The notes: generated by a model from the letters alone, not told the origin. 64,000 nucleotides of DNA from Mercurialis annua (GCF_937616625.2 NC_065573.1:3053001-3117000); one strand, 5' to 3'; counted from the first letter of the stretch, positions 1 through 11,669 are shown. A program made the numbers and translations.

Positions 1-1463
1 TAAGAAACAAATCCAAATGTTTCACCATTTTAGTGATTTAAGCCAAACGTTTACAAACGTTACGACACAAATCCAAACGCTTACAAACATTACGGAATAA
101 AAACAAACTATTCACATTTGTTGCAATTTAAGCCAAACGTTTACAAACGTTAGGAAACAAATCCAAACGTTTCACCTTTTTAGCGATTGAAGCCAAACGT
201 TAAGAATCAAATCCAAACATTTCACCATTTTAGCGAGTTTAGTCAAACGTTTATAAATGTTATGAAACAAAACCAAATACTTAGAAACGTTACGTAACAA
301 ATCCAAATGTTTACGAACGTTACGAAACAAATCCAAACGGTTCCCCATTTTAGCGATTTAAGTCAAGCGTTTGCAAACGTTACGAAACAAATCAAAACGT
401 TTCCCCTTTATAGCGATTTAAGCCAAACGTTTACAAACGTTACGAAACAAATCCAAACGTTTCCCCATTTTAGCGATTTAAGCCAAATATTTACAAATGT
501 TGAAAAAAAATTCAAATATTTCCCTATTTTAGCGATTTAAGCCAAACGTTTATAAACATTACAAAACAAATCCAAGCGTTTCACCTTTTTAGCAATATAA
601 GCCAAACGTTTACAAACGTTATGAAAGAAATCCAAACATTTCACCATTTTAGCGATTTAAGTCAAACGTTTACAAACGCTACGAAACAAATCCAAATATT
701 TCCATATTTTAGCGATTTAAGCCAAACGTTTAAAACGTTAATAAACAAATCCAAACGTTTCACCTTTTTAGCGATTTAAGCTAAACGTTTACAAACGTTA
801 CGAATAAATCTAAACGTTTTCCCATTTTAGCGATGTAAGCCAAATATTTTGAAATTAAACCAAACGTTTCACCTATTAAGCGATTAAGTCAAATGTTTAC
901 ATGTCACAGAATAAAAACAAACATTTCACCTTTTTAGCGATTTAAGCCAAACGTTTAAAGGTTACGAAACAAATCCAAGTGTTTCACCTTTTTAGCAATT
1001 TCAGCCAAACATTTACAAACGTAACTAAACAAATCCAAACGTTTTCCTATTCTAGGGATTTAAGCCAAACGTTTACAAACGTTTTGATAGAAATCCCAAT
1101 GTTTTACTTTTTAAGTGATTTAAGCCAAACGTTTACAAACTCTTACAAACTTTACGAAACTAATCCAAATGTTTACAAACATTACGGAACAAATACAAAC
1201 AAATCCCAAGCGATTCACCGTTTTAGCAATTTAAGCCAAACATTTACAAAACAAATACAAGCGTTTCACGTTTTTTAGTAATTTAAGCAAAACGTTTACA
1301 AAACGTTACGAAACAAATCCAAACGTTTCACCTTTTTAGCGATTGAAGCAAAACATTTACAAACGTTAAGAAATAAATCAAAATGTTTCTCCATTTTAGC
1401 ATTTTAAGCCAAATGTTTATAAACGTTACGAAATAAATCCAAATGTTTACAAACGTTACGAAT
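1..1463. repeat. 60-bp satellite array, left block
   Basis: Head-to-tail units of about 60 bp. Recurrent pieces are acgaaacaaatccaaacgtt, then tcacctttttagcgatttaa, then gccaaacgtttacaaacgtt, which together make one monomer. Units differ by point changes, mostly CG to TG or CA inside AAACGTTT boxes, and by small indels and 30-bp half units. The short open frames here are the satellite read in its one stop-free frame and are not genes. The block matches 2871-4341 almost unit by unit because of a tandem duplication. Confidence 0.97.
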
Positions 1464-1708
1464 TGTCACGACCCAATTTCCACCTGAAACTCGAGCCGAG
1501 ACCGGTGCTAGGGAATACGAGTTGTTGCTCCGAAACCCGTAGCAAGCCTAAAAACCTTTATAAATTTTTCGCACATCAAGACCATACATCAAATATGATC
1601 AGTTTTCAGAAAACATCGTTAAAACATTTCTCTCGTTTAACGAAAACACATTTCTTAAAAACGGGTTCTTAAAACCCTGATTGTATTTCAAGAAACCTGA
1701 GCGCAAAC
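1464..1708 (-). mobile_element. Truncated LTR fragment (copy of the end of element A)
   Basis: A 240-bp piece that begins tgtcacgaccc and nearly matches 4342-4585. It is the 3' end of a Tekay/Del-type LTR in reverse orientation. It stops at gcgcaaac and the 60-bp satellite resumes at once. It is therefore the right edge of a duplicated block, not a separate insertion. It has no coding content. Confidence 0.9.
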
Positions 1709-4581
1709 GTTTACAAACGTTACGAAACAAATCTAAATTTTAAAATTTTTCAGCAATGTAAGCCAAACGTTACAAATGTTATGAAACAAATCCGAACATT
1801 TCACATTACGAAACAAATTCAAATGTTTCACATTTTTACCTATTTAAGCCAAAAGTTTATAAATGCTAGGAAACAAATCCAAACGTTTCACCTTTTTAGC
1901 GATTTAAGCCAAACGTTTACACACGTTACGAAACAAATTCAAATGTTTCACCTTTTTCGCAATTTCAATCAAAACGTTTCGCCTCTTTAGCGATTTAAGC
2001 CAAACGTTTACAAACGTTACAAAAAAATCCAAATGTTTCACCTTTTTAGCGATTTAAGCCAAATGTTTCACCTTTTTAGCGATGTAAGCCAAACGTTTAC
2101 AAACATTACAAAACAATTCCAAATATTTCACCTTTTTAGCGATTTAAGCCAAACGTTTACAAACGTAACAAAACTAATCCAAATGTTTAAAATGTTACGA
2201 AACCCTTTTTAGCAATTTAAGCCAATCGTTTACAAACGTTACGAAACAAATCCAAACGTTTCATTTTTTTAGCGTTTTAAAACTAACATTTACAAACGTT
2301 ACAAAACAAATCCAAACCTTCCACCTTTTTAGCGTTTTGAGCCAAATGTTTAAAAACGTTACGAAAAAAAAAACAAAACGTTTCACATTTTTAGCGATTT
2401 AAGCCAAATGTTTACAGACGTTGCGAAACAAATCCAAACATTTCACCTTTTTAGCGATTTAAGCCAAATCTTAAAACGTTACGAAATAAATCCAACGTTT
2501 ACAAACATTATGGAACAAAAACAAACGTTTCACATTTATAGCAATTTAAGCTAAGCGTTTTCAAACGTAACGAAAAAAATCCAAACGTTTCACCTTTTTA
2601 GTTATTGAAGCTAAACGTGTACAAACGTTATGAAACAAATCCAAACGTTTCCCCATTTTGGCGATTCACGCCAAACGTTTATAAACGTTACGAAACCAAA
2701 CCTAACGCTTACAAATGTTATGAAACAAATCCATATGTTTACAAACGTTACGAAATAAATCCAAACGTTTTCCCATTTTAGCGATTTAAGCCAAACGTTT
2801 ACAAACGTTACGAAACAAATCCAAACGTTTCACCTTTTTAGCGATTTAAGCCAAACGTTTTACAAACGTTAAGAAACAAATCCAAACGTTTCACCATTTT
2901 AGCGATTTAAGCCAAACGTTTACAAACGTTACGACACAAATCCAAACGCTTACAAACATTACGTAACAAAAACAAACTATTCACATTTTTTGCAATTTAA
3001 GCCAAAGGTTTACAAACGTTAGGAAACAAATCCAAACGTTTCACCTTTTTAGCGATTGAAGCCAAACGTTAAGAATCAAATCCAAACATTTCAGCATTTT
3101 AGCGAGTTTAGTCAAACGTTTATAAACGTTATGAAACAAAACCAAATACTTACAAACGTTACGTAACAAATCCAAATGTTTACGAACGTTACGAAACAAA
3201 TCCAAACGGTTCCCCATTTTAGCGATTTAGGTCAAGCGTTTACAAACGTTACGAAACAAATCAAAATGTTTCCCCTTTATAGCGATTTAAGCCAAACGTT
3301 TACAAACGTTACGAAATAAATCCAAACATTTCCCCATTTTAGCGATTTAAGCCAAATATTTACAAATGTTACGAAAAAAATCCAAATATTTTCCTATTTT
3401 AGCGATTTAAGCCAAACGTTTATAAACATTAAAAAACAAATCCAAGCGTTTCACCTTTTTAGCAATATAAGCCAAACGTTTACAAACGTTATGAAAGAAA
3501 TCTGAAAATTTCACCATTTTAGCGATTTAAGTCAAACGTTTACAAACGTTATGAAACAAATCCAAATATTTCCATATTTTAGCGATTTAAGCCAAACGTT
3601 TAAAACGTTACGAAACAAATCCAAACGTTTCACCTTTTTAGCGATTTAAGCTAAACGTTTACAAACGTTACGAATAAATCTAAACGCTTTCCCATTTTAG
3701 CGATGTAAGCCAAACATTTTGAAATTAAACCAAACGTTTCACCTATTAAGCGATTAAGTCAAATGTTTACATGTCACGGAATAAAAACAAACGTTTCACC
3801 TTTTTAGCGATTTAAGCCAAACGTTTAAAGGTTACGAAACAATTCCAAGTGTTTCACCTTTTTAGCAATTTCAGCCAAACATTTACAAACGTAACGAAAC
3901 AAATCCAAACGTTTTCCTATTCTAGCGATTTAAGCCAAACGTTTACAAACGTTTTGAAAGAAATCCCAACGTTTTACTTTTTTAGCGATTTAAGCCAAAC
4001 GTTTACAAACGCTTACAAACTTTACGAAACAAATCCAAATGTTTACAAACATTACGGAACAAATACAAACAAATCCTAAGCGTTTCACCGTATTAGCAAT
4101 TTAAGCCAAACATTTACAAACGTTACAAAACAAATACAAGCGTTTCACGTTTTTTAGCAATTTAAGCAAAACATTTACAAACGTTACGAAACAAATCCAA
4201 ACGTTTCACCTTTTTAGCGATTGAAGCAAGACGTTTACAAACGTTAAGAAATAAATCCAAGTGTTTCTCCAGTTTAGCATTTTAAGCCAAATGTTTATAA
4301 ACGTTACGAAACAAATCCAAATGTTTACAAACGTTACGAAATGTCACGACCCAATTTCCACCTGAAACTCGAGCCGAGACCGGCGCTAGGGAATGGGAGT
4401 TGTTGCTCCGAAACCCGTAGCAAGCCTAAAAACCTTTATAAATTTTTCGCAAATCAAGACCATACATCAAGTATGATCAGTTTTCAGAAAACGTCGTTAA
4501 AACATTTCTCCGTTTAACGAAAACACATTTCTTAAAAACGGGTTCTTAAAACCCTGATTGTATTTCAAGAAACCTGAGCGC
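1704..4581. repeat. Tandem duplication unit, about 2.88 kb
   Basis: Sequence from the window start to about 1708 recurs at 2871-4585. The offset is 2869 at the left and 2877-2878 at the right, so a few small indels separate the copies. The unit consists of satellite plus the first 240 bp of element A. The junction at 1704-1708 shares CAAAC with 4581-4585, as expected for duplication at a short homology. The left copy starts before this window. Confidence 0.85.
1709..4341. repeat. 60-bp satellite array
   Basis: Continuous satellite between the LTR fragment and element A. It has the same monomer as the other blocks, with occasional 30-bp half units, for example around 2693-2760. No gene is visible. 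Confidence 0.96.
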
Positions 4582-6029
4582 AAACATCAATCTCAGTTGA
4601 CGCACCTGCTCTATTTCTAATAAAATCCTAAAATGTTAAACACATGAAACCAGTGTATCACTCAAACACCTGGTCATATCATTTTAAAAAACACGCAGCT
4701 TTTCAAACATATACATATACAGTAGTTAAAATCAGATAATATCAAAATAAGTTTGAACTGCTGTAAATAAAAAGACAGACTTTCCGGTACCCAACTATTT
4801 GCAGCTCTAGAAGTATGATTGACATTAACTTGCGGAATTACTATGGAAGTCTGACCTTAAACCTTGATAACCTGAAAGGTAAACATTGGGAAGGGTCAGA
4901 AATATAAATATTTCTGAGTGAGTCTACAATTTTACAATTGAATATTCAAATCGCAAATACATAAAATATTTGTATATGTAAAATATAACCAATTAGTCGA
5001 TCTAGATGAAACCCTACGAGGTAGTCTATTGTAAGGTCTCAACCTACACAATATAGGCCTTAGACCGTGAACTAAATCATTTCCGTCTAAGCCGGGTGTC
5101 TGGACCGTAACCGTGAAACTGCCATCACAGTATTGCCTGTGACCGTAACCGTTACTGCCATCTCAGAATGTTAAGTCAGGATCGCTAGCACTTCCAACGC
5201 CCAAAGACATTAACTGACCTCTATGTCAGACACAAGCTCGTACCCAGAAACATTACTGGTGATCATATAGTCCTATTGACAACCAATAGGAAGCTTGTTC
5301 CAATAGAACTTTCATGGTTAATTTATACTAGTGCGATTTATTATTTAAAACAGTTTAAATGTAAATATTCAAAAGTAAAAACCACAAAGTAAAACTCACA
5401 GTACTGTCGTCCCCATTTTCAAAAACGTAAGCTCCAAGCAACCTTGTCAATCAAACACGTTGGTGTTTGGCTCGCTAGATCGACTACTCGTCGGATCTAA
5501 TTAAAATTCAAATGTCAAAATAATATTACACATTGAATTTCTAACTCTACTCCTATCGTATAAAAGATAGACTCAATAAATTAATTTTTATAGACGATTC
5601 TATAAACAACGCTTATAAACTAATCTCAATATTGAACTTCTCGTTCAATATATAATACCACTCTTGGTATGGACTTATAGTCATTTAACATTAATCCACT
5701 TGATTAATGTATGGCTTTATTAAAAGATCATATTGTTTTAAATAACCAACTATTCTCAAACGTCTAGGTTCTTTTAAACCTTTTAAACTTTTTAGTTCAC
5801 ATTCTGAACTTCAATCGAATTACGATTGATTTCACGACTTGAAACTGTCTGAATTTGAGTTTCAATGTCGCGTGTGGACCCCCGAAGAAGCCCTACTATT
5901 TCAGATTGGAGGCACTGCACGTTCGTGCAGCGATAGGCTTCACGTTCGTGCAGCCTGCAAGATACACGTTCGTGTATCTCGCTGCACGTTCGTGCAGCAT
6001 CCTGGCTGCACAACGTGCAGCTCGAGAAC
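4342..6029 (-). mobile_element. Element A LTR, left part (3' side of the LTR)
   Basis: Non-coding LTR sequence. It contains the conserved LTR terminal module (4342-4440), a hairpin with arms CAGAAATA and TATTTCTG (4897-4916), a hairpin CCTATTG-N5-CAATAGG (5272-5290) next to GGTGATCA, and an array of short palindromes (5915-6021). Element B interrupts it directly after the palindromes. The small open frames around 5790-6040 are by-products of the palindromes. Confidence 0.85.
5915..6021. repeat. Palindrome cluster in the LTR of A
   Basis: Five short inverted repeats around the core CACGTTCGTG: 5915-5930, 5939-5953, 5961-5978, 5981-5998 and 6005-6021. The arms differ between copies (GATACACG with CGTGTATC; GCTGCACG with CGTGCAGC), yet both of these pairs are fully complementary. 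The equivalent places in B and E carry similar clusters with different arms. Confidence 0.85.
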
Positions 6030-6316
6030 TGTAATACCCTAAAATGTTTAATTATCTAATTGGACCACGTGTCCAGTTTGGACTCGCCAGGGTGGCGATA
6101 TCAGAAAGTTTTCCGATAAATAAGTTTTTAGTAGGTCGGTTTTGGAAAGGAGGAATTTAGTAATATATTTCAATTCATAAGTTCGAATTGGAATTAAGAG
6201 CAAAAATGTCAAGAAAAGCTCGAAATAAAGTGCAGGGACCAAAGTGGTAATTTAACCACTTTGTGTCGAAAATGGAAATTTATAGGTTTTGACGGGAAAG
6301 TATTAATATCGAGTTT

Positions 6317-6345
6317 CGTATTATTTATTTGATATAAATAATACG
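6317..6345 (+). promoter_or_regulatory. TATA-like box within a 12-bp dyad, LTR of B
   Basis: Arms CGTATTATTTAT and ATAAATAATACG with a 5-bp loop enclose ATATAAATA. A near-identical dyad occurs in E at 40296-40323 at a similar distance from the LTR start (about 280 bp), where a core promoter would be expected. The promoter role is inferred. Confidence 0.5.
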
Positions 6346-6834
6346 TAGAAGTCATAATAAAAGGATTTATCGATTTAGTTATGGACTAAATCGTATAAAA
6401 GAAAAGTTTAAAGAATAAATGATAATAAACAAAAAGAACAAGGATCAAAGTGGCATTTTAGCCAAATTATAAGAAGAAGAAGATATGAATCAGAGAAGGA
6501 TCGAGAGATTTTGAGAGTTAACGAGCGATACCGTCGTTTCGCCGCCGTTTCGCCGTTCGACGTCCGATTCGAGCGATTTTCGCGGCGATTTCTTCAGAAT
6601 CGAATCCTCTATCAATCCCGAGTATCAAATAAGGTAAATTTTTCGAAAATTGGTGATAAATTCGAATATATATGGCTGTTTTAGTAAGATTGAGTTTTAG
6701 GATTGAATTCGACGTTTTTGAAGTTATTATAGCGTTTTAATGAAAACCGAGATGCGGGTATTGTATAGTCGAATGTATAGCACGTCGGGATGGCTGAAAA
6801 GCCCCGGAAAACGATGTTCCGGGGGGCTGTCACG

Positions 6835-6935
6835 AGTGTGCGTTCGCACACTCCCTGAGTTTTAGGGTGTGCGTTCGCACACTCCCTGAGTTTTAGGGTG
6901 TGCGTTCGCACACTCATTGTGTGCGTTCGCACACT
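6835..6935. repeat. Palindrome cluster in the 5' LTR of B
   Basis: Four copies of GTGTGCGTTCGCACAC at 6836-6851, 6867-6882, 6898-6913 and 6919-6934. Spacers of 15 bp separate the first three, with CCTGAGTTTTAGG repeated between them. Each copy is a 7-bp stem around a central TT. The cluster also occurs in the 3' LTR at 25736-25828. Confidence 0.9.
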
Positions 6936-7350
6936 ACCCAAAACTTGGCAGATTCAAAATCCCAACAGTCAGTTTATAGATTTGCCTCTTAGGAACGCGT
7001 CTGTCAAATTTCATGTCGATCCAACGGTTCAATTGGGCGAGATCGTCATTTTACTAAACAGTGTCAGTGTGCAGGCAGCACCTGCACATTGCCTTGAAAA
7101 CTCCTTAAAACTTCATCGGAATGAAACTAAACCCTAAAACTTAAAAGTATTATACGTATAGGAATACGAGATTCACGTCTAATCATTAAATGTTAATTAT
7201 TTATCAGACGTGTCAGAGCAGAGAGGTCAGTAGACGTGGGATAGCGAGGGCATATCATTTCATCGACCATATTTGTGATTGGATTGCGGTCACTGTGAGT
7301 TGCACTTTACTTTCGTGTATTATACATATAAAGTTATTTTATATAGATAT

Positions 7351-8004
7351 TGATAACTTGTGACTTCAAATGATGCTCAACTCCGATGGACACTTCAAGG
7401 CCGTACCTATAAAGCACAAAACAACCGTGAGAAGGATGCCGGAAGGGGATTCTGGCAAACCACTCCGACGGTCTAATCAGTAACTATCTTAGTGAGAGAA
7501 AGAATAAGAAGTGAAAGGTAGTTAAGAGTTGAGAGAAAAAGAGAATTAACCTGTTTACCTATTTTCCTTTTGCCTTTTATACTATGTCTTTGTTTCTCTT
7601 TGTCTGGGCCGACAGGTCTGACTTCATTCTCTTTGTCTGTGCAGAAGTTTTGTCTGGAATGTCAGGGTACGTTCTGACAGATTTGTCCAGTGTGTTCGGA
7701 GTGGTTGTGCTAGGTGACTCCGAGATATGCTCGTTTTAGGTTTTCGCTCTGATCGGTACGTGATGTTGGCTTGTTTCGGGATATCCTTACTTGTTGTGTT
7801 TGATGTCTTTCGGTGAGTCCTAGATGTGCTGCGACTGGTTTCGGGATATCCTTGTTTGTTATGTTCGATGTATCTCGGTGGGTCCGAGATATGCTGTGAC
7901 TTGCCCCTGGTATGCTCTGTTTGTTATGTTTGACGTATCTCGGTGGGTCCGAGATGTGCTGTGGATTGGCCTTTGCTGTCGTCGGTCCATTTATCTGTTT
8001 ATCA
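7351..8004 (-). mobile_element. Element C left LTR (3' LTR of the minus-strand element)
   Basis: Starts TGATAA and ends TTATCA, a perfect 6-bp terminal inverted repeat. Equal in length to the right LTR. It includes three diverged tandem units of about 55-65 bp (about 7785-7965). The last two contain a hairpin with arms ATCTCGG and CCGAGAT. Small plus-strand open frames here are non-coding. Confidence 0.93.
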
Positions 8005-8020
8005 CAAGTCCCCCCCTGGC
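8005..8020 (-). promoter_or_regulatory. Polypurine tract of element C
   Basis: On the minus strand a G-run (CCAGGGGGGGACTTG) directly abuts the 3' LTR start TGATAA. This is the expected position for the plus-strand primer of an LTR retrotransposon. The copy at 18159 is identical. Confidence 0.85.
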
Positions 8021-8223
8021 GTGTTGGATATTTATGTCCAAAAAATTTATGTCCGTGTGTGTTTTGCTTTTATTGCATGTATTTATTGCCGCCGCTTTTG
8101 TTACACGTGTCGTCTTTTTGCTGTTGTGCAACGGATGTTGTCCCCCACTAGCACATTTATTGATGTGTCCTTTGGTTTTGGCTCGTTTTTTGAGGTGACT
8201 CTTCAGTTGCCCTTGTTCGGTTT

Positions 8224-8232
8224 CTATAAAAA
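8224..8232 (+). promoter_or_regulatory. TATA box for the antisense gene of C
   Basis: CTATAAAAA in a pyrimidine-rich context, about 290 bp upstream of the antisense gene's start position. A CT-rich tract follows at roughly 8240-8310. The same box is kept in the second copy near 18380. The element's own transcript runs the other way, so this would serve only the plus-strand gene. The function is inferred from motif and position. Confidence 0.6.
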
Positions 8233-8516
8233 CCTTCCTTTGTTTATTTTCTCATTTTCTTTCCTCTTGTTTTTCTTTTGCTCTCCCATTTTTCTCTTCT
8301 CACCGTTCTTTGCTTTTCTTGCTGTTCTTGCTGTTCTTCTTTTTCTTCAAGTTTTTGTTCAAGATTTAATCGTAAGTTTTCCCACTTTTGCTCCATTTGA
8401 TCTGTTTTTTAATTTGTGCCTTTGCTTATCTCTATTTTTGTTTGTTTGTTCGTTGATCTTGTATACTTAGGGTTTATTTCTTTTGATTATCTGTTTTTTT
8501 GGCCTTTAGTGAATAG

Positions 8517-10941
8517 TTGTCGGGCGAAGAAGATTCTCAGAACCTGTCCGAGCGAGACCTAGATATGAATATTGATGAGAACCCTAGTAGTAGTGAGAGT
8601 GATCATGTCGAGGATACCGAAGATGGTATTGTTGGTGAAAATAGGTTAGATGATCTGGTATGCTCGGAAGCGACTTCTTATGCTCGGCCTAGGCGTGTTA
8701 GACCTAGGAAGTCCAAAACTGCAGCTGTTAGGAGGGTGATGATGGAAACTATGTTTGCCGAGCTTACCCAACACTATTTGGACTATTTAGGATCGAAACT
8801 TAGGATTCCGGACGGTTACACTTTAGAGTTGTCTCCTCCGGGTATAACCATAAACGCCCCTGTTGACCCAGGGTATGTGATTGTTTGTGTAGAGCATCTT
8901 CACTCTGGTGTTAGGATTCCCTTTCAGACCGACCTTGTTGATCTGCTTCGGTGGTATCAGATGCCCTTGAGTCAATTTCATCCGAACGGTATTAGGCATT
9001 TCTTTACCGTTCGGGCTCTTTGTTTAAAAAATAAAATCCCTTTCTCGGTTAAATGTTTTGCCAGTATGTATGGTCTAGTTTTTAACGGCGAGTTTGACTT
9101 TGCCCATTTTAAAATTCTTAAGTCAGAGCCTAGGCGAATAGTTGAAAATGTTACCACGTCCCTTAAACGTTTTAGGGTAGACTGGTTCCGACTTAGGCAT
9201 CCCTCTGCTTTTACCGAACTGCCTCGTTGCTGGTCATGTGTATCTCCGGAGCATACTTACATTAGGAGGGATAAAATCCGAGAAACAGCACATGCTCGTC
9301 TTCAGGTTTTATTGGGGCAGATCGGCCCTGTGAATACCGAGGAGCTCATTCCTCGGTTGAGGATTATAAAGTTTAACCCCAATCGCAAAGGTTATTCTCG
9401 ATTTTTATTTTTATATTTTTGTTTGTGTGTTTTATTTGCTTAAGTATGTGTATGTCGTTATGTTATTGATCGGTGGTTTTATTTTATTTTATTATTTGTT
9501 TTTGTAGCGATGGATATGGCTGCTTTTACTGCCGGGAGGCGAGCTAGACCAACTAAGGGGCAGACGTCCCGAGCTGTGGATGCCTCTCAGCCGAAGATGG
9601 CTGATGTTCTTAAGGCTGGCAGTCACGGTGTAAACCTAGAGGCGGTGCCTCCTCTTGCTGAGAAGAAACGAAAGAGGGGGAAGACCATTGGCAAAAGGCC
9701 TTCTGATCAGGGTGTTGACCCTTTATCTGCCGAGATTGACGCCTTTCAGGATGCGTCTGGCGATGAGAGGCTGAATGAACCTGTCGTTTTAGCTTTGAAC
9801 GCCGGTATGGGGGCTGCTGGACCGGGAGTTGAGTCAGTGTCTATCCCGGTTTTTGATGCTGATTTATCGCCAGCTGACAAAGGTCTGTCTCGGAAGGGGA
9901 AGGGTAAGGCTGTGGATCCCGTTGAAGTCCCTGCCGAGAATATAGCTGATCCGACTTTGACTTCTTCTGTCATTGCTCGGTTTTTGAAGAGGAGGACGTC
10001 GGCAGACACTGTTGAGAATTATCCCACCGCCCTTTCCTTTGCCCGTCTTTGTTCACTTCCGAAAGACGTGGATGGTATGAAGATTGTCCATCCTCGGGAC
10101 TTCATTGATGGGGGTTGTTCTTTGGCCTTTCAGGTAGAAGATTTTTGTCTTTGTTTATATATATATTTTTATGCGGTTTGTGCTGATCGTGGTTTATTTT
10201 TGACAGTTGATCAACCACCTGCTCGGTGCTCGTTCGGTTCAGGACGATTTAGTCAATCAGGCGTCCGCTGATCGGGAGAAAGCCGAGTCTGCTGCTGCTG
10301 CCTTGGAGTCTGAGCAGATTGCTCAAGCCAACGTTCAATCTGTGCTTGATAACCATATCAATGAGTATAATGCTCAGATTGCCGAGCTGAAGAAAGAAGT
10401 GGCTAGTTTGACCGAGGCTCGAGTTGAACTAAAACGAAAACATGAGTTTGAGCTTATCAAGCAAAGAGAGCAGCACGATACGGTTCTAGCTAAGCAGAAA
10501 CGGTTAGCTTCGGAGGAGCTTGAGAAAGCTATGAAGGTTGTTCGTACCGAAGTTACTGCTGAATTCGGTCAATTGACTGACCTTCTGCAGGATGACTTGA
10601 AAGAGAGAGTGGGGCCTCTGTTGCTGCCTGATGCTGATCCGGAATGTCTTTATCTGGACGTAGCCGCTATGTATGAGGTGTTGATGCGAAAGAAGGCCGA
10701 AGTGTCTGATGCGGCTACTGAAATGATAGCCGAGCTGAGCAAGGAGTTTGATCGGATAGATCAAGAGAATGCCCAAGTCGCTAGTGATCAGAGGACTGGT
10801 CAGACAACTATTGCTCCTTCGGTGCCCGGCCAGCTTGATGTGAGTCATTATGAAGAAGCCGGACTGAGCGAGGGTGGTGGTTCTATGTCTGGAAATGGTG
10901 TGCAGTTGCCCGATGACATTTCTCGGGCTGTAATAGATTAG
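8517..10941 (+). CDS. Antisense three-exon gene of a Tat element (putative gypsy-type transposon protein)
   Basis: Three open stretches join in phase through good splice sites: exon 1 8517-9390 (donor GT at 9391), exon 2 9508-10133 (acceptor AG at 9506-9507, donor GT at 10134), exon 3 10207-10941. The product is 744 residues. Residues 1-60 are acidic and 62-75 basic. Residues about 80-290 form a globular domain that resembles the plant 'putative gypsy type transposon' family (PF04195-like). A basic KKRKRGK lies near 345, and exon 3 begins with a long coiled coil. Antisense genes of this kind are described in Tat elements, but their function is unknown. The first codon here is TTG, whereas the second copy (18598) has ATG, so this copy may have lost its start. 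A 5' UTR intron (8372-8509) is possible. Confidence 0.75.
9391..9507 (+). other. Intron 1 of the antisense gene
   Basis: 117 bp, T-rich, donor gttatt and acceptor tttttgtag. Exon 1 ends in phase 1 (874 nt) and exon 2 supplies two bases before its frame, so the frame is preserved exactly. Reading through instead gives a stop at 9441-9443. Confidence 0.7.
10134..10206 (+). other. Intron 2 of the antisense gene
   Basis: 73 bp, T-rich, donor gtagaag after ttcag and acceptor tttttgacag. Exon 2 ends in phase 0 and exon 3 is open from its first base (10207). Confidence 0.7.
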
Positions 10942-10992
10942 GCCTTGTATTTGTTTTCTTTTTGTTTCATCTTTTTGTTCGGATTATTCCCA

Positions 10993-10994
<2 letters not shown>

Positions 10995-11024
<30 letters not shown>
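10995..11024. repeat. (TA)n microsatellite
   Basis: An uninterrupted TA run just downstream of the antisense gene's stop codon. It falls in the possible 3' UTR of that gene. Confidence 0.9.
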
Positions 11025-11028
<4 letters not shown>

Positions 11029-11106
11029 CTTCCTTTTTGTTTTATCTTTGTGCTCGGTTTATGCTTGGTGACATGTTTATATATTTTTTCTGTGTTTCTA
11101 TGTTGT

Positions 11107-11620
11107 TTTAAGTTATGGCTTGATTCGGATAAAGTTATTGTTTTAAGTCGTTTTTTAAGCTATGGCTTTATTCGGATAGAGCGATTGCTTTACATCTTTT
11201 TAAGCTATGGCTTAATTCGGATAAAGCGAGTGCTTTGAGTCTTTTTAGGCTATGGCTTTGTTCGAATAAGGCCATTGCTTTTCATCTTTCTAAGCTATGG
11301 CTTTATTCGGATAAAGCGATTGCTTTATACCTTTTTAAGCTATGGCTTTGTTCGGATAAAGCGATTGCTTTATATTTTTTTAAGCTATGGCTTTGTTCGG
11401 ATAAAGCGATTGCTTTAAGTCTTTTTAAGCTATGGCTTTGTTCGGATAAAGTGATTGCTTTAAGTCTTTTTAAGCTATAGCTTTGTTCGGATAAAGCAAT
11501 TGCTTTATATCTTTTAAGCTATGGCTTTGTTCGGATAAAGCAATTGCTTTATATCTTTTAAGCTATGGCTTTGTTCGGATAAAGCGATTGCTTTATATCT
11601 TTTTAAGCTATGGTATTGCA
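11107..11620. repeat. About 45-bp minisatellite in element C
   Basis: Eleven or so tandem units with the theme taagctatggctttgttcgg then ataaagcgattgctttatat. Units are 43-46 bp and differ at a few sites. The array lies between the 3' ends of two convergent coding units, the minus-strand pol and the plus-strand antisense gene. The open frame here simply reads the repeat. Tandem repeats in this zone are common in Tat elements. Confidence 0.92.
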
Positions 11621-11669
11621 CACCTTGTTTTTGTTCTTTTTTTGTTCTTTTTCTTTTCTTTTATTGATA

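Larger units (their letters stand above)
6030..7350 (+). mobile_element. Element B 5' LTR, left part
   Basis: Matches 24921-26240 of the 3' LTR with few differences. It holds a dyad over a TATA-like box (6317-6345), a hairpin CCCCGGAA/TTCCGGGG (6802-6824) and four palindromes (6835-6935). It is cut at 7350 in a TA-rich stretch by element C and resumes at 19410. Confidence 0.9.

Noticed and set aside
1..4341. Regular repeats considered as a CRISPR array
   Set aside because: Units are directly contiguous without unique spacers, and the context is a plant genome.
5915..6021. Palindromes considered as intrinsic terminators or transposon ends
   Set aside because: They occur in clusters inside LTRs, without T-runs or target duplications.
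7824..8470. Overlapping plus-strand frames of up to 175 codons rich in Leu, Phe and Cys, with a near copy at 17978-18537
   Set aside because: They lie in the C LTR and the pyrimidine-rich leader of the antisense gene. Their hydrophobicity reflects T-rich sequence, and several frames overlap.
10945..11480. Frames with LFKLWLCSDKAIAL repeats
   Set aside because: Translation of the 45-bp minisatellite between convergent genes; no independent evidence of coding.
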